A stretch of DNA of 64,000 nucleotides. Source: Sphingomonas prati (GTDB lineage: Bacteria > Pseudomonadota > Alphaproteobacteria > Sphingomonadales > Sphingomonadaceae). The stretch lies in contig NZ_BMJP01000001.1 of the NCBI RefSeq assembly GCF_014643515.1, forward strand, positions 682,001 to 746,000. The letters run 5' to 3'. The notes beneath the pieces were generated by a model, which was not told the origin of the DNA, searched no databases, and was given only the letters and a program-made list of their open reading frames with translations. The position numbers were made by a program, and so were the translations under genes. Every line of letters starts with the position of its first letter. Within the stretch, counting starts at the first letter, position 1. This document shows, piece after piece, positions 38,987 to 48,933 of the stretch.

Positions 38987-39946
38987 GTGACCGATCCAAA
39001 CCCGCCAAAACGCCCAACCATCCGCCCCTACGGCAGCGCCGCGATCGCCGAGGCCGCAGCCCTGATCCGTGCCGGCGAACCCGTCGCGATCGCCACCGAG
39101 ACGGTCTACGGCCTCGCCGCGGACGCCACCCGCGGCGAATCGGTCGCGGCGATCTACGCCGCCAAGGGCCGCCCCTCGTTCAACCCGCTGATCGTCCACG
39201 TCCTCGACCTCGCCGCGGCCGAACAGATCGCCGAGTTCGACCCGCTGGCACAGAAACTTGCCGCCACATTCTGGCCCGGCCCGCTCACGCTGGTCCTACC
39301 ACTCCGCTCGGATAGCGGCATCGCGTCGCTGGTCACCGCCGGCCTCGCGACCATCGCGATCCGCGTCCCCGCACACACCGCGATGCGCGCGCTTCTGGAA
39401 GCGACTGGTGTCCCGCTCGCCGCCCCCAGCGCAAACGCCAGCGGCAACATCAGCCCGACCCGCGCCGCCCACGTTGCGCAAAGCCTCGCCGACCGCATCC
39501 CGCTCGTCATAGACGCCGGCCCGACCGTGCTAGGGTTGGAGTCCACCATCGTCGCCGTCACGGACGATATGCTCCGCCTGCTCCGCCCCGGCCCGATCAC
39601 GACGGAGATGTTGCGCAACGCCACCGGCCTCACCCCGCTGACGTTCTCGTCGAACAACATCGAAGCCCCCGGCCAACTCGCCAGCCACTACGCCCCGTCG
39701 CTGCCGATCCGCCTGAACGCCGAAACCGCCACGCCCGAAGAATGGCACATCGGCTTCGGCCCGATCTCGGGCGACCGCTCGCTGTCACCGGAAGGCAATC
39801 CGATCACTGCCGCCGCAAACCTCTTCGAGGCGCTCCACCAGGCCGACGCTTCCGGCTGCACCGCCATCGCGGTCGCCCCGATCCCCCACGACGGCCTCGG
39901 CGCGGCGATCAACGACCGCCTCGCCCGCGCCGCCGCGCCGCGGTAA
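38987..39946 (+). CDS. tsaC: L-threonylcarbamoyladenylate synthase (Sua5 type)
   Basis: A 319-aa Sua5-type enzyme that makes threonylcarbamoyl-AMP for the t6A37 modification of ANN-decoding tRNAs. The YrdC domain covers residues about 20-205 (VAIATETVYGLAADATRG, IYAAKGRPSFNPLIVH, PGPLTLVL, LAAPSANASGNISPT). The C-terminal Sua5 domain (about 235-319) follows a linker with APGQLASHYAP. A GTG start at 38987 is used. It is divergent from the acyl-CoA dehydrogenase (54-bp gap). Confidence 0.94.
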   Translation: MTDPNPPKRPTIRPYGSAAIAEAAALIRAGEPVAIATETVYGLAADATRGESVAAIYAAKGRPSFNPLIVHVLDLAAAEQIAEFDPLAQKLAATFWPGPLTLVLPLRSDSGIASLVTAGLATIAIRVPAHTAMRALLEATGVPLAAPSANASGNISPTRAAHVAQSLADRIPLVIDAGPTVLGLESTIVAVTDDMLRLLRPGPITTEMLRNATGLTPLTFSSNNIEAPGQLASHYAPSLPIRLNAETATPEEWHIGFGPISGDRSLSPEGNPITAAANLFEALHQADASGCTAIAVAPIPHDGLGAAINDRLARAAAPR

Positions 39947-39958
39947 TCATGCCCAACC

Positions 39959-40020
39959 CCGTTTGGTTCGAGCTTGTCGAGAACTCAGCGCTGAGTTCTC
40001 GACAAGCTCGAACCAAACGG
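39959..40020. repeat. 62-bp dispersed palindrome, copy 4 (fully perfect)
   Basis: All 62 bases form one uninterrupted palindrome (CCGTTTGGTTCGAGCTTGTC... centred on AGCGCT at 39989/39990), between the convergent tsaC and msrA genes. Confidence 0.9.
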
Positions 40021-40055
40021 AACGGGGGTCGGTCTAAATCAAGCGGAGCCGGGCC

Positions 40056-40607
40056 TCAGACGTTCGCGCTAACCCCATCCTTCAACCGTTCCGAATACGC
40101 CTTCCGGAACTTGCGCAGCTTCGGCGCGACGATCGCCATGCAGTAGCCGTTCTTGCTGCCCTCGCGCTCGAAATACTCCTGGTGGTAATCCTCCGCCGGA
40201 TACCATTTCGACAGCGGCTCGATCGTCGTCACGATCGGCTTGTCCGACTGCGCCTGCGCCCGCTCGATCGCCGCGCGGGCCTCCGCTTCCTGCACGTCGT
40301 CATGCGGGAAGATCGCCGAGCGATACTGCGTCCCGATGTCGTTCCCCTGCCGGTTCAGCTGGGTCGCGTCATGCACGTGGAAGAAGATCTCCAGCACGTC
40401 GGAAAAGGTGATCAGCTCGTTGTCGAACACGATCCGGATCGCCTCGGCATGGCCGGTGTTCCCGTCGCACACCTGGCGATAGTTCGGGTTCTCGACATGC
40501 CCGCCGATATAGCCGCTCTCGACCGACTCGACCCCGACGAGGTCGTCGAACACGGCTTCCACGCACCAGAAGCATCCGGCGGCGATCGTTGCGGTTTCCT
40601 GGGTCAT
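40056..40607 (-). CDS. msrA: peptide-methionine (S)-S-oxide reductase MsrA
   Basis: MsrA (183 aa) reduces the S-epimer of methionine sulfoxide, repairing oxidised proteins. The catalytic motif AAGCFWCVEAVFD (nucleophile Cys12, second Cys15) is present, with conserved blocks GYIGGHVENPNYRQVCDGNTGHAE and NRQGNDIGTQYRSAIF. A further Cys (KNGYCMAIV) near residue 158 could act as resolving cysteine. The 3' end faces the perfect 62-bp palindrome. Confidence 0.96.
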   Translation of the reverse strand: MTQETATIAAGCFWCVEAVFDDLVGVESVESGYIGGHVENPNYRQVCDGNTGHAEAIRIVFDNELITFSDVLEIFFHVHDATQLNRQGNDIGTQYRSAIFPHDDVQEAEARAAIERAQAQSDKPIVTTIEPLSKWYPAEDYHQEYFEREGSKNGYCMAIVAPKLRKFRKAYSERLKDGVSANV

Positions 40608-40719
40608 GCTGATGCCTCGCTAATCATTCGTTGATGTTAAAATGGGATGCCCTCCGCCGGATGCAATCGGCTAGGTCGGGCCGGCACGTTCGCGATCCGC
40701 CTCTGGAGGGACCCGCCCC

Positions 40720-41718
40720 ATGACCGTCCTCGTCACCGGCGCCGCCGGCTTCATAGGCTTCCACGTCGCCGCCCGGCTGCTGGCGGACGGCCACCGTGTG
40801 CTCGGCATCGACAACCTCAACAGCTACTATCCGGTCAGCCTGAAGCGCGACCGCCTCGCGGTCCTTCAAGCCGAGCACCGGCAAGCCTTCACCTTCGCAG
40901 AAGCCGACTTCGCCGACCACGCCGCGCTCGACAGCGCCGTCGGCACCACCAACCTCAGCGCCATCGTCCACCTCGGCGCGCAGGCCGGCGTGCGCTACTC
41001 GCTCGAAAACCCGCGCGCCTATGTCCAGTCCAACCTCGTCGGCCACGTCAACCTGCTCGAACTCGCGCGCCACCGCGCGGTCGCCAACATGCTCTACGCG
41101 TCGTCGTCGTCGGTCTACGGCGGCAACGCGGCGCTCCCGTTCCGGGTCGAGGACCGCGCCGATCGCCCCGTCTCGCTCTACGCCGCGACGAAACGCGCCG
41201 ACGAGCTGCTCTCCGAAAGCTACGCCCACCTCTACCGCATCCCCCTCACCGGCCTGCGCTTCTTCACCGTCTACGGTCCCTGGGGCCGCCCCGACATGGC
41301 GCTCTGGCTGTTCACCAGCGCGATCCTGGAGGGCCGCCCGATCGACGTGTTCAACGGCGGTGCGATGCGGCGCGACTTCACCTATATCGACGATATCGTC
41401 GACGGCATCCTCGCCTGCCTGGCCACCCCCGCCCCGGACGACGGCGCAGAAAAACCGGGGGGCAGCATCGCCCCACACCGCATCTACAACATCGGCAACA
41501 ACCGGTCGGAGGAACTCGGCCGGCTCATCGACCTGATCGAACAGGCCTGCGACCGCCCCGCGATCCGCACCCTCCGCCCGATGCAGCCCGGCGACGTCCG
41601 CGACACCTATGCCGACATCACCGCCATCCAGCGCGACCTCGGCTACGCCCCCCGCACCACGATCGACGAAGGCGTGCCGCAATTCGTCCAGTGGTACCGC
41701 GCCTACACCGGCATCTGA
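40720..41718 (+). CDS. NAD-dependent epimerase (UDP-glucuronate 4-epimerase type)
   Basis: A 332-aa extended short-chain dehydrogenase. The Rossmann motif is VTGAAGFIGFHVAARLL (residues 4-20), the Ser block SSSSVYG (near 127-133), and the catalytic Tyr/Lys pair SLYAATKRADE (near 150-160). Length and NSYYPVSLKRDRL region resemble UDP-glucuronate 4-epimerases, making UDP-galacturonate. Position upstream of wecB and wecC suggests nucleotide-sugar supply for a capsule or O-antigen. The ATG at 40720 follows GGAGGGA. Confidence 0.86.
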   Translation: MTVLVTGAAGFIGFHVAARLLADGHRVLGIDNLNSYYPVSLKRDRLAVLQAEHRQAFTFAEADFADHAALDSAVGTTNLSAIVHLGAQAGVRYSLENPRAYVQSNLVGHVNLLELARHRAVANMLYASSSSVYGGNAALPFRVEDRADRPVSLYAATKRADELLSESYAHLYRIPLTGLRFFTVYGPWGRPDMALWLFTSAILEGRPIDVFNGGAMRRDFTYIDDIVDGILACLATPAPDDGAEKPGGSIAPHRIYNIGNNRSEELGRLIDLIEQACDRPAIRTLRPMQPGDVRDTYADITAIQRDLGYAPRTTIDEGVPQFVQWYRAYTGI

Positions 41719-41775
41719 GGCGACCCGAACAACACGTTAGGAGAAACCTTACCCGATCCACGCTACACAGCCGGC

Positions 41776-42909
41776 ATGACCACCGCACGCCCCGCCCGAA
41801 TCCTGCTCGTGTTCGGCACCCGGCCCGAAGCGATCAAGATGTTCCCGATCGTCCACGCGCTGAAGGCGACGCCCGGCCTCGAAACGCTCATCTGCGTCAC
41901 GGCGCAGCATCGCGGCCTGCTCGATCAGGTCCTGTCGATCGGCAACGTCGTGCCCGATATCGATCTCGACATCATGGCCCCGGACCAGAGCCTCGACCAG
42001 CTCACCGCCCGCCTCCTGACGAAACTCGGCCGCGTCTATGACGAGGTGAAGCCCGACCGCGTCGTCGTCCAGGGCGATACCGCCACCGCGATGGTCGGCG
42101 CCCTCGCCGCCTATTACCGCAAGATCCCCGTCGGCCATGTCGAGGCGGGGCTCAGGTCGGGCGACATCCACCACCCCTGGCCGGAGGAGGTGAACCGCCG
42201 CATCGTGGCCACCATCGCCGACCTGCACTTCGCCCCTACAGATACAGCCGCCGCCGCGCTGATTGCCGAGCGGATCGACCCGGCCACCGTCCACATGACC
42301 GGCAATTCGGTCATCGATGCACTTCACGCCACCCGCGCCCGCATCGCCGCCGAACCGGCACTCGCCGCCAGTCTCGACGCGCTCGCCGAGCGGTTTGCGG
42401 GCAAACGCATCATCGCCGTCACCACCCACCGCCGCGAAAACTTCGGCGGCGGCATGGACGCGATCGCCCGCGCCGTCGCGCGAATCGCGGACCGCCCCGA
42501 CGTCGCGATCGTCTTCCCCGTGCACCCCAACCCCGCCGTCCGCCGCGCGATGGACCCGATCCTCGGCGCGCGCGACAATGTCGCGATGATCGACCCGCTC
42601 GATTATCCCCACTTCGTCCGGCTGCTCGGGCTGGCCGATCTCGTCCTGACCGACAGCGGCGGCGTGCAGGAGGAAGCGCCCGCGCTCGGCAAGCCCGTGC
42701 TCGTCATGCGCGAGACGACCGAGCGTCCCGAGGGCATCACCGCCGGCACCGCGCGGCTGGTCGGCACGGACGAGGACAGGATCGTCACCGAAACGCTCCG
42801 CTTGCTCGACGATCCCGCCGCGCACGCCGCCATGGCACAAGCCCACAACCCGTTCGGGGACGGCCACACCGCCCCCCGGATCGCAAGGATCATCGCCGAT
42901 GCCGTCTGA
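41776..42909 (+). CDS. wecB: UDP-N-acetylglucosamine 2-epimerase (non-hydrolysing)
   Basis: WecB (377 aa) interconverts UDP-GlcNAc and UDP-ManNAc. Conserved blocks: GTRPEAIKMFP (residues 13-23), VTAQHRGLLDQVL, VVQGDTATAMVGALAAYY, VGHVEAGLRSGD, and TDSGGVQEEAPALGKPVLVMRETTERPEG. Its 3' end overlaps wecC by 11 bp, so the two are coupled and together make UDP-ManNAcA, a common surface-polysaccharide precursor. Confidence 0.96.
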   Translation: MTTARPARILLVFGTRPEAIKMFPIVHALKATPGLETLICVTAQHRGLLDQVLSIGNVVPDIDLDIMAPDQSLDQLTARLLTKLGRVYDEVKPDRVVVQGDTATAMVGALAAYYRKIPVGHVEAGLRSGDIHHPWPEEVNRRIVATIADLHFAPTDTAAAALIAERIDPATVHMTGNSVIDALHATRARIAAEPALAASLDALAERFAGKRIIAVTTHRRENFGGGMDAIARAVARIADRPDVAIVFPVHPNPAVRRAMDPILGARDNVAMIDPLDYPHFVRLLGLADLVLTDSGGVQEEAPALGKPVLVMRETTERPEGITAGTARLVGTDEDRIVTETLRLLDDPAAHAAMAQAHNPFGDGHTAPRIARIIADAV

Positions 42910-44191
42910 TACGCCGCCTACCGTCTCCGTCATCGGCCTCGGCTATATCGGCCTGCCTACCGCCGCGGTCGTCGCGCGTTCGGGCTGCCACGTGCTCGGC
43001 ATCGACGTCACGCCGCACGTCGTCGACACCGTCAATTCGGGCCATGTCCACATCGAGGAACTCGATCTCGACGCACTGGTCCAGGCGGTCGTGGCGCGCG
43101 GCACGCTGCGTGCCTCGCTCACGGTCGAGCCCGCCGACGTCTTCGTCATCGCGGTGCCCACGCCGTTCAAGGACGATCACGCCCCCGACACCCGCTTCGT
43201 GCTCGACGCCGCGCGCACCATCGCGCCGGTGCTGAAGGTCGGCGACACCGTCATCCTCGAATCGACCTCCCCCGTCGGCACGACCGAGCAACTGCGCGAT
43301 CTGATCGCCGAGCTCCGCCCCGACCTGCGCGTCCCCGGCCGCGGCGGCGACGGGGTGGACCTGTCGATCGCCTATTGCCCCGAACGCGTCCTGCCCGGCC
43401 GCATCCTGCACGAACTGGTCGTCAACGATCGCTGCATCGGCGGCATCACGCCGCGTTGCGCACGGAAGGCGATGGCGTTCTACCGCCGCTTCGTCCGCGG
43501 CCAGTGCATCACCACCAGCGCACGCGTCGCCGAGATGGTGAAGCTCACCGAAAACGCGTTCCGCGACGTCAACATTGCGTTCGCCAACGAACTGTCGATC
43601 GTGGCCGACACGATGCAGCTCGACGTGTGGGAGGTCATCCGCCTCGCCAACCTCCACCCGCGCGTCAACATCCTGTCGCCCGGCCCCGGCGTCGGCGGCC
43701 ACTGCATCGCGGTCGACCCCTGGTTCATCGTGCACAGCGACCCGCAGAACACCCCGCTCATCCGCACCGCACGCGAAGTGAACGACCGAAAGTCCGACCA
43801 CGTCGTCGAACGCGCCAGCGCGCTGCTCGCCGCGATGCCCGACGTCCCGGTCGCCTGTCTCGGCCTCGCGTTCAAGGCGAACATCGACGACTTCCGCGAA
43901 AGCCCCGCGGTCAAGGTCGCCGCCGCCCTCGCAAAGCAGCACGGCGACCGCATCCGCGTCGTCGAACCCTATGCCAGCGCACTCCCGGCCGCCTTCGACG
44001 GCACCGGCGCGGAACTGACCGACATCGACACTGCGATCGAGACCTGCCCGATCTTCATCGTGCTCGTCGACCACGACATCTTCCGCTCCGTCCCCTTGAG
44101 CGAACGCGCCACCAAACTCGTCTACGACACCCGCGGCATCTGGCCGGACCAGCCCGTCACGATCGACGGCGGGGCCAAAGTGTCAGTCTAA
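42899..44191 (+). CDS. wecC: UDP-N-acetyl-D-mannosamine dehydrogenase
   Basis: WecC (430 aa) is a four-electron, NAD-linked dehydrogenase turning UDP-ManNAc into UDP-ManNAcA. The Rossmann start is VSVIGLGYIGLPTAAVVA, the active-site Cys is in PGVGGHCIAVDPWF (near residue 263), and the conserved Lys is in AEMVKLTENAFRDVNIAFANEL. The C-terminal UDP-binding domain begins around residue 315. It overlaps wecB. No glycosyltransferase or flippase gene is in the window, so the polymer machinery is elsewhere. Confidence 0.96.
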   Translation: MPSDTPPTVSVIGLGYIGLPTAAVVARSGCHVLGIDVTPHVVDTVNSGHVHIEELDLDALVQAVVARGTLRASLTVEPADVFVIAVPTPFKDDHAPDTRFVLDAARTIAPVLKVGDTVILESTSPVGTTEQLRDLIAELRPDLRVPGRGGDGVDLSIAYCPERVLPGRILHELVVNDRCIGGITPRCARKAMAFYRRFVRGQCITTSARVAEMVKLTENAFRDVNIAFANELSIVADTMQLDVWEVIRLANLHPRVNILSPGPGVGGHCIAVDPWFIVHSDPQNTPLIRTAREVNDRKSDHVVERASALLAAMPDVPVACLGLAFKANIDDFRESPAVKVAAALAKQHGDRIRVVEPYASALPAAFDGTGAELTDIDTAIETCPIFIVLVDHDIFRSVPLSERATKLVYDTRGIWPDQPVTIDGGAKVSV

Positions 44192-44202
44192 GCTGTAGTG
44201 CT

Positions 44203-44330
44203 GTTCTTCGGCGAAGGCCGGGGCCTAGACGCAACCTCCCGCCAACGTCGTCCCGGACTTGATCCGGGACCCCACTTCTACGAGGCCAGCGAAGAAAAAG
44301 CGGGACCCCGGATCAAGCCCGGGGCGACGA
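44203..44330. repeat. cluster of dispersed repeat elements
   Basis: A GTTCTTCGGCGAAGGCCGGG copy (44203-44226), then an inverted pair CGTCCCGGACTTGATCCGGG (44249) / CCCCGGATCAAGCCCGGGGC (ending 44330). These lie between the convergent wecC and alr genes. Confidence 0.65.
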
Positions 44331-44335
44331 ACAAA

Positions 44336-45370
44336 TCAAACCCAGTTCCGAGCATATCGCCGCCCAAGCCCGGTCAACAGCTCGTACTGCGACACCCCGG
44401 TCAGCGCAGACGCCGTCGGCAGGTGATACTCCAGCCCGACCCAATCCCCCTCGACGACATCGCACCCGGTCACATCCACCGCGACCAGATCCATCGAAAC
44501 CCGCCCAATCAACGGCCGAACCTCGCCCCCGACGACGGCCGTCCCGACCCCGGCAAACGCCCGCCGATACCCATCCGCATAACCGATGTTCAAAGTCGCC
44601 ACCTGCATCGGCCCCGAGGCGACGAAGTCCGCCCCATACCCCACAGCATCACCCGCCTCGACCGCTCGCACCTGCAAGACCTCCGCCGACAACCCGACCA
44701 CCGGCAAAGGCTCCGCCCCCGGCCCCGGCTCCCCGCCATAAAGCCCGATCCCAGGCCGCGTCAGGTCGAACCGATACGCCGCCCCCAGACAGATCCCTGC
44801 CGAATTCGACAAACTGTAGCGCTCCGCCGCAACCACGCCGGTCAGCGCCGCGAACCGCTCCGCCTGCACTGCATTCAACGGATGCTCCGGCGTATCGGCA
44901 CACGCCAGATGGCTCATCAACGTCGCGATCCTCAACCCGTCGACGACCTCCGACCCGGCCTCCGCTGGCGAAAGCCCCAGCCGGTTCATCCCCGTATCGA
45001 CCATCAGGTCGCACGGCCGATCCCCCGCCGCCGCCTTCCACCGCGCCACCATCCCGGTCGTATTCAGCACCGGCCGCACCCGCCCCGCCAAAGCCCGCGG
45101 CAGATCCGCCTCGCGCAACCCGTGCAGCACCGACAGCGACAACCCGTCGTCCAGCGGCCCCAGCGCCTCTGCCTCGTCCCAACTCGACACGAAGAAGTCG
45201 CGGCACCCCGCCGCCGCCAGCCGCGCCACGACGTCGCGCGCGCCGAGGCCGTAGCCGTTCGCCTTGACCGCAGCCCCACAAGCAGCCTTCTCCGACCGCG
45301 CGGCATACCACCGCCAGTTCGCCACCAGCGCGGCACCATCGATCGTCAGGCGAAGGGGGGAATCACTCAT
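44336..45370 (-). CDS. alr: alanine racemase
   Basis: Alr (344 aa) is a pyridoxal-phosphate enzyme that makes D-alanine for peptidoglycan. The PLP Lys is in AAVKANGYGLGA (near residue 33), the second catalytic Tyr is in NIGYADGYRRAF, and NTTGMVARW, DTGMNRLGLS and GRVSMDLVAVDV are family blocks. The ATG at 45370 gives the normal start MSDSPLRL; a longer frame runs into a dispersed palindrome and is not coding. It is downstream of the gcv operon. Confidence 0.95.
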   Translation of the reverse strand: MSDSPLRLTIDGAALVANWRWYAARSEKAACGAAVKANGYGLGARDVVARLAAAGCRDFFVSSWDEAEALGPLDDGLSLSVLHGLREADLPRALAGRVRPVLNTTGMVARWKAAAGDRPCDLMVDTGMNRLGLSPAEAGSEVVDGLRIATLMSHLACADTPEHPLNAVQAERFAALTGVVAAERYSLSNSAGICLGAAYRFDLTRPGIGLYGGEPGPGAEPLPVVGLSAEVLQVRAVEAGDAVGYGADFVASGPMQVATLNIGYADGYRRAFAGVGTAVVGGEVRPLIGRVSMDLVAVDVTGCDVVEGDWVGLEYHLPTASALTGVSQYELLTGLGRRYARNWV

Positions 45371-45415
45371 ACCGCACGCTGTATTGAAATCCGAACCCGG
45401 AACCCATCCCCAACC

Positions 45416-45477
45416 CCGTTTGGTTCGAGCCTGTCGAGAACCCTGCACTGAGTTCTCGACAAGCTCGAACCAAACGG
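45416..45477. repeat. 62-bp dispersed palindrome, copy 5
   Basis: Arms CCGTTTGGTTCGAGCCTGTC... / ...GACAAGCTCGAACCAAACGG with one arm mismatch, located between gcvPB and alr. Confidence 0.85.
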
Positions 45478-45491
45478 AGGTCGTCGGGCAG

Positions 45492-47057
45492 TTACTCGGC
45501 CGCCTCTGCAACCACCTCAGGCTCCCGCCACACCAGCACCGGCTTCCGCGCAGCGCCCGTCTCGTCCAGCCGCCGCCGCGGTGCGAACACCGGCGCCGCC
45601 TTCAGCACCGGATCGCCCGCCCGCGCACGCTCCGCGACGGACCGCAGCGCACCGACGAACTGGTCGATCGCCCGGCGGCTCTCGGTCTCGGTCGGCTCGA
45701 CCAGCATCGCGCCGTGCACCACCAGCGGGAAGTACATCGTCATCGGGTGGAACCCCTCGTCGATCAGCCCCTTGGCGACGTCCAGCGTCGTGAACCCCTC
45801 GGCGAACCCGTCGTCGGAGAACAAAGCCTCGTGCATGCACGGCCCGGTCCCCGCGAACGGCGCGTCGAGCACATCCTCCAGCGACCGCAGGATATAGTTC
45901 GCGTTCAGCACCGCATCCTCGGACACCTGCCGCAACCCGTCCGCCCCGTGGCTCAGGATATACGCCAGCGCCCGGCTGAACATGCCCATCTGCCCGTGGA
46001 ACGCCACCATCCGGCCGAACGTGCCGGCATGATGCTCGCCCGCCGTCTCCTCCTCGACCAGATGATAGTTCGCCCCGTCCTTCTCGACGAACGGCAACGG
46101 CGCGAACGGCGCGAGTGCCGCCGAGAACACCACCGGCCCCGACCCCGGACCACCACCGCCGTGCGGCGTGGAAAAGGTCTTGTGTAGGTTGATGTGCATC
46201 GCATCGATGCCGAGATCGCCCGGCCGCACGCGACCGACGATGGCGTTGAAGTTCGCCCCATCGCAATAGACGAGCCCGCCCGCCGCATGCACCGCGTCGG
46301 AAATCGCCGACATGTCGCGCTCGAACAGCCCGCAGGTGTTGGGATTGGTGATCATCACCCCCGCCACATCCGGCCCCAGCCGCGCCTTCAGCGCCTCCAG
46401 GTCGACGCGCCCCTCGGCATCGGCCGGGATATTCTCGACCGCATAGCCACAGAACGCCGCCGTCGCCGGGTTCGTCCCGTGCGCGCTCTCGGGCACCAGC
46501 ACCACCTGGCGCGCATCGCCGCGCGCTTCGAGCGCCGACCGGATCGCCAGCAACCCGCACAGCTCGCCATGTGCGCCGGCCTTCGGGCTCATCGCCACCG
46601 CCGGCATGCCGGTCAGCGTCTTCAGCCACTCGCCCAGTTCGTAGATCAGTGCGAACGCGCCCTGGACGGTCTCGACCGGCTGCAACGGATGGATGTCGGC
46701 AAAACCCGGCAACCGCGCCATCTTCTCGTTCAGGCGCGGGTTGTGCTTCATCGTGCACGATCCGAGCGGGAAGAACCCCAGGTCGATCCCGTAGTTCTGC
46801 CGGCTCAGCCGCGTATAATGCCGCACCGCCTCCGGCTCCGACAGGCCGTACAGCCCGATCGGCGCCGCACGCTCCAGCCCGCCCAGCCGCGATGCGACCT
46901 TCGGTGCTGGTGAGATGTCGACACCGGTCCGGTCGGTCCCGCCGACCTCGAACAGCAACGCCTCTTCGAGCATCAGCGCACGGTTGCCCGTGAACGTCTT
47001 GAATTCGCTGTCGGTCCCGCCGGTTTCCGGCCGGGTCACACGTCCTTCGCGGTTCAT
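45492..47057 (-). CDS. gcvPB: glycine dehydrogenase (decarboxylating) subunit 2
   Basis: The C-terminal half of P-protein as a separate subunit (521 aa). It carries the PLP Lys in [22 protein letters not shown] (near residue 270) and the family N-terminal block [17 protein letters not shown]. With GcvPA it decarboxylates glycine and loads the aminomethyl group onto the lipoyl arm of GcvH. It overlaps gcvPA by ATGA, so the two subunits are made together. It is the last gene of the gcv operon. Confidence 0.95.
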   Translation of the reverse strand: MNREGRVTRPETGGTDSEFKTFTGNRALMLEEALLFEVGGTDRTGVDISPAPKVASRLGGLERAAPIGLYGLSEPEAVRHYTRLSRQNYGIDLGFFPLGSCTMKHNPRLNEKMARLPGFADIHPLQPVETVQGAFALIYELGEWLKTLTGMPAVAMSPKAGAHGELCGLLAIRSALEARGDARQVVLVPESAHGTNPATAAFCGYAVENIPADAEGRVDLEALKARLGPDVAGVMITNPNTCGLFERDMSAISDAVHAAGGLVYCDGANFNAIVGRVRPGDLGIDAMHINLHKTFSTPHGGGGPGSGPVVFSAALAPFAPLPFVEKDGANYHLVEEETAGEHHAGTFGRMVAFHGQMGMFSRALAYILSHGADGLRQVSEDAVLNANYILRSLEDVLDAPFAGTGPCMHEALFSDDGFAEGFTTLDVAKGLIDEGFHPMTMYFPLVVHGAMLVEPTETESRRAIDQFVGALRSVAERARAGDPVLKAAPVFAPRRRLDETGAARKPVLVWREPEVVAEAAE

Positions 47058-48421
47058 CGCAGGGCCTCCTCAAGCGCATCGGCAAGTTCGGTCACGTCGT
47101 CCTCGTCCACCGTCTCGGTCACCGCCACGACCAGCCCGTTGGCCAGTGCATCGACACCCGGATACAGCCGCCCGAGCGACACGCCGCCCAGGATCCCGTC
47201 ATCGGCCAGCGCCCGGATCACCGGTCGCGCTTCCTTCGACAGCTTCAGCGTGAACTCGTTGAAGAACGGCCCGCTGATCAGCTCGACGCCCGGCACCTTC
47301 GCCAGCCGATCCGCCGCCTGCACCGCATTGGCGTGGTTCAGCGCCGCCAGATCGCGCAGGCCGCGCTCGCCGAGCAGGCTCATGTGGATCGTGAACGCCA
47401 GCGCGCAAAGCCCCGAATTGGTGCAGATATTCGATGTCGCCTTCTCGCGGCGGATATGCTGCTCGCGCGTCGACAGCGTCAGCACGAACCCGCGCTTGCC
47501 GTCCGCGTCGACCGTCTCGCCGGCCAGCCGCCCCGGCATCTGCCGGACATATTTGTCGCGCGTCGCGAACAGGCCCACGTAAGGCCCGCCGAAGTTCAGC
47601 CCGACGCCGATCGACTGGCCCTCGCCCACCACGATGTCCGCGCCCATCTCACCCGGCGATCGGATCGCGCCCAGCGCCACCGGCTCGGTCACCACCGCGA
47701 TCAGCAACGCACCCTTGGCATGGCACCGCGCTGCCAGCTCGGACAGGTCGGCGACATGGCCCAGGATGTTCGGGTTCTGCACGACGACGCAGCTGACGTC
47801 GCCGTCCACTGCCGCCAGCAACCGCGCCATGTCGTCGCCCGGCGCGCCCTCGGTCAGCTCCGGCACGGCCGTATCGAGCACATCGCCCGTGAACCGCGCC
47901 ATCGTGGTGCAGACCGATACATAATGCGGGTGCAACCCGGCGGACAGCACCGCCCGGCCACGCCGCGTGATCCGCCGCGCCATCACGATCGCCTCCCAGC
48001 ACGCGGTCGACCCGTCGTACATCGACGCATTGGCAACGTCGCACCCGTACAGCCGCGCGACCTGCGTCTGGAATTCGAACAGCGCCTGCACCGTTCCCTG
48101 AGCGATTTCAGGCTGATACGGCGTATAGCTCGTCAGAAACTCACCGCGCTGGATCAGGTGATCGACGCTGGCCGGCACATGGTGGCGATACGCCCCGCAC
48201 CCCAGGAAGAAAGGCGCATCGCCCGCCGCCAGGTTCCGCCCCGCCATCCGCGACAGCTTGCGTTCCACCGCCAGCTCCGACGCATGCATTGGCAGGCCCT
48301 CGATCGGCCCATCGAGCCGCGCATGTTCGGGCACGTCGACGAACAGGTCGTCGATCGTTTGCGCCCCCACGACGGCAAGCATGTCCGCCCGGTCGGCATC
48401 GGTCAGCGGTAGGTAACGCAT
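47054..48421 (-). CDS. gcvPA: glycine dehydrogenase (decarboxylating) subunit 1
   Basis: The N-terminal half of P-protein (455 aa), with the opening [19 protein letters not shown] and conserved blocks [36 protein letters not shown] and NANVPSY-like [10 protein letters not shown] regions. It pairs with GcvPB to make the active alpha2beta2 enzyme. It follows gcvH after 127 bp that contain a 62-bp palindrome. Confidence 0.95.
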   Translation of the reverse strand: MRYLPLTDADRADMLAVVGAQTIDDLFVDVPEHARLDGPIEGLPMHASELAVERKLSRMAGRNLAAGDAPFFLGCGAYRHHVPASVDHLIQRGEFLTSYTPYQPEIAQGTVQALFEFQTQVARLYGCDVANASMYDGSTACWEAIVMARRITRRGRAVLSAGLHPHYVSVCTTMARFTGDVLDTAVPELTEGAPGDDMARLLAAVDGDVSCVVVQNPNILGHVADLSELAARCHAKGALLIAVVTEPVALGAIRSPGEMGADIVVGEGQSIGVGLNFGGPYVGLFATRDKYVRQMPGRLAGETVDADGKRGFVLTLSTREQHIRREKATSNICTNSGLCALAFTIHMSLLGERGLRDLAALNHANAVQAADRLAKVPGVELISGPFFNEFTLKLSKEARPVIRALADDGILGGVSLGRLYPGVDALANGLVVAVTETVDEDDVTELADALEEALR

Positions 48422-48460
48422 GAGGTCAGTTTCCCATGTTGGGGAGGGTCACACCCCACC

Positions 48461-48522
48461 CCGTTCGGTTCGAGCCTGTCGAGAACTCAGCGCAGGGTTC
48501 TCGACAGGCTCGAACCGAACGG
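48461..48522. repeat. 62-bp dispersed palindrome, copy 6 (inside gcv operon)
   Basis: CCGTTCGGTTCGAGCCTGTC... and its complement, 10-bp centre, between gcvH and gcvPA, where an uninterrupted operon would be expected. It could lower gcvP expression or protect the upstream gcvTH message. Confidence 0.85.
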
Positions 48523-48548
48523 TGCTGGGCAGTAAAGCCCGGGCGAAT

Positions 48549-48929
48549 TCAAAGCCCTTCGCAATAAACCTTATACGAGTCGGCATCCATCAGGCCATCC
48601 AGCTGCCCGGCATCGGACAATTTGACCTTGAAGAACCAGCCGTCCGTTTCCGGTGCGGTGTTGACCAGCGAGGGGTCTGCTTCCAGCGCCGCATTGGCCT
48701 CCACGACCTCGCCCGACACCGGGGCATAGACGTCGGACGCTGCCTTCACGGACTCGACGACCGCGGCTTCCTTGCCCTTGTCGACCGTCGTGCCGGCCGG
48801 CGGCACTTCGACGAACACAACGTCGCCGAGCTGAGCCTGCGCATAGTCGGTGATCCCGACCGTCGCGGTGGAATCCTCCGCGCCGTCGATGCTGATCCAT
48901 TCATGGTCACGGGTGAAATAGAAGGCCAT
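48549..48929 (-). CDS. gcvH: glycine cleavage system H protein
   Basis: H-protein (126 aa) carries the lipoyl-bound aminomethyl group between P, T and L proteins. The lipoylation site is the Lys in [21 protein letters not shown] (near residue 59). The ATG at 48929 gives [16 protein letters not shown], the family start; a longer frame from 48953 adds eight residues. It overlaps the gcvT 3' end by an offset of a few bases, so gcvT and gcvH are coupled. Confidence 0.96.
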   Translation of the reverse strand: MAFYFTRDHEWISIDGAEDSTATVGITDYAQAQLGDVVFVEVPPAGTTVDKGKEAAVVESVKAASDVYAPVSGEVVEANAALEADPSLVNTAPETDGWFFKVKLSDAGQLDGLMDADSYKVYCEGL

Positions 48930-48933
48930 CGGT

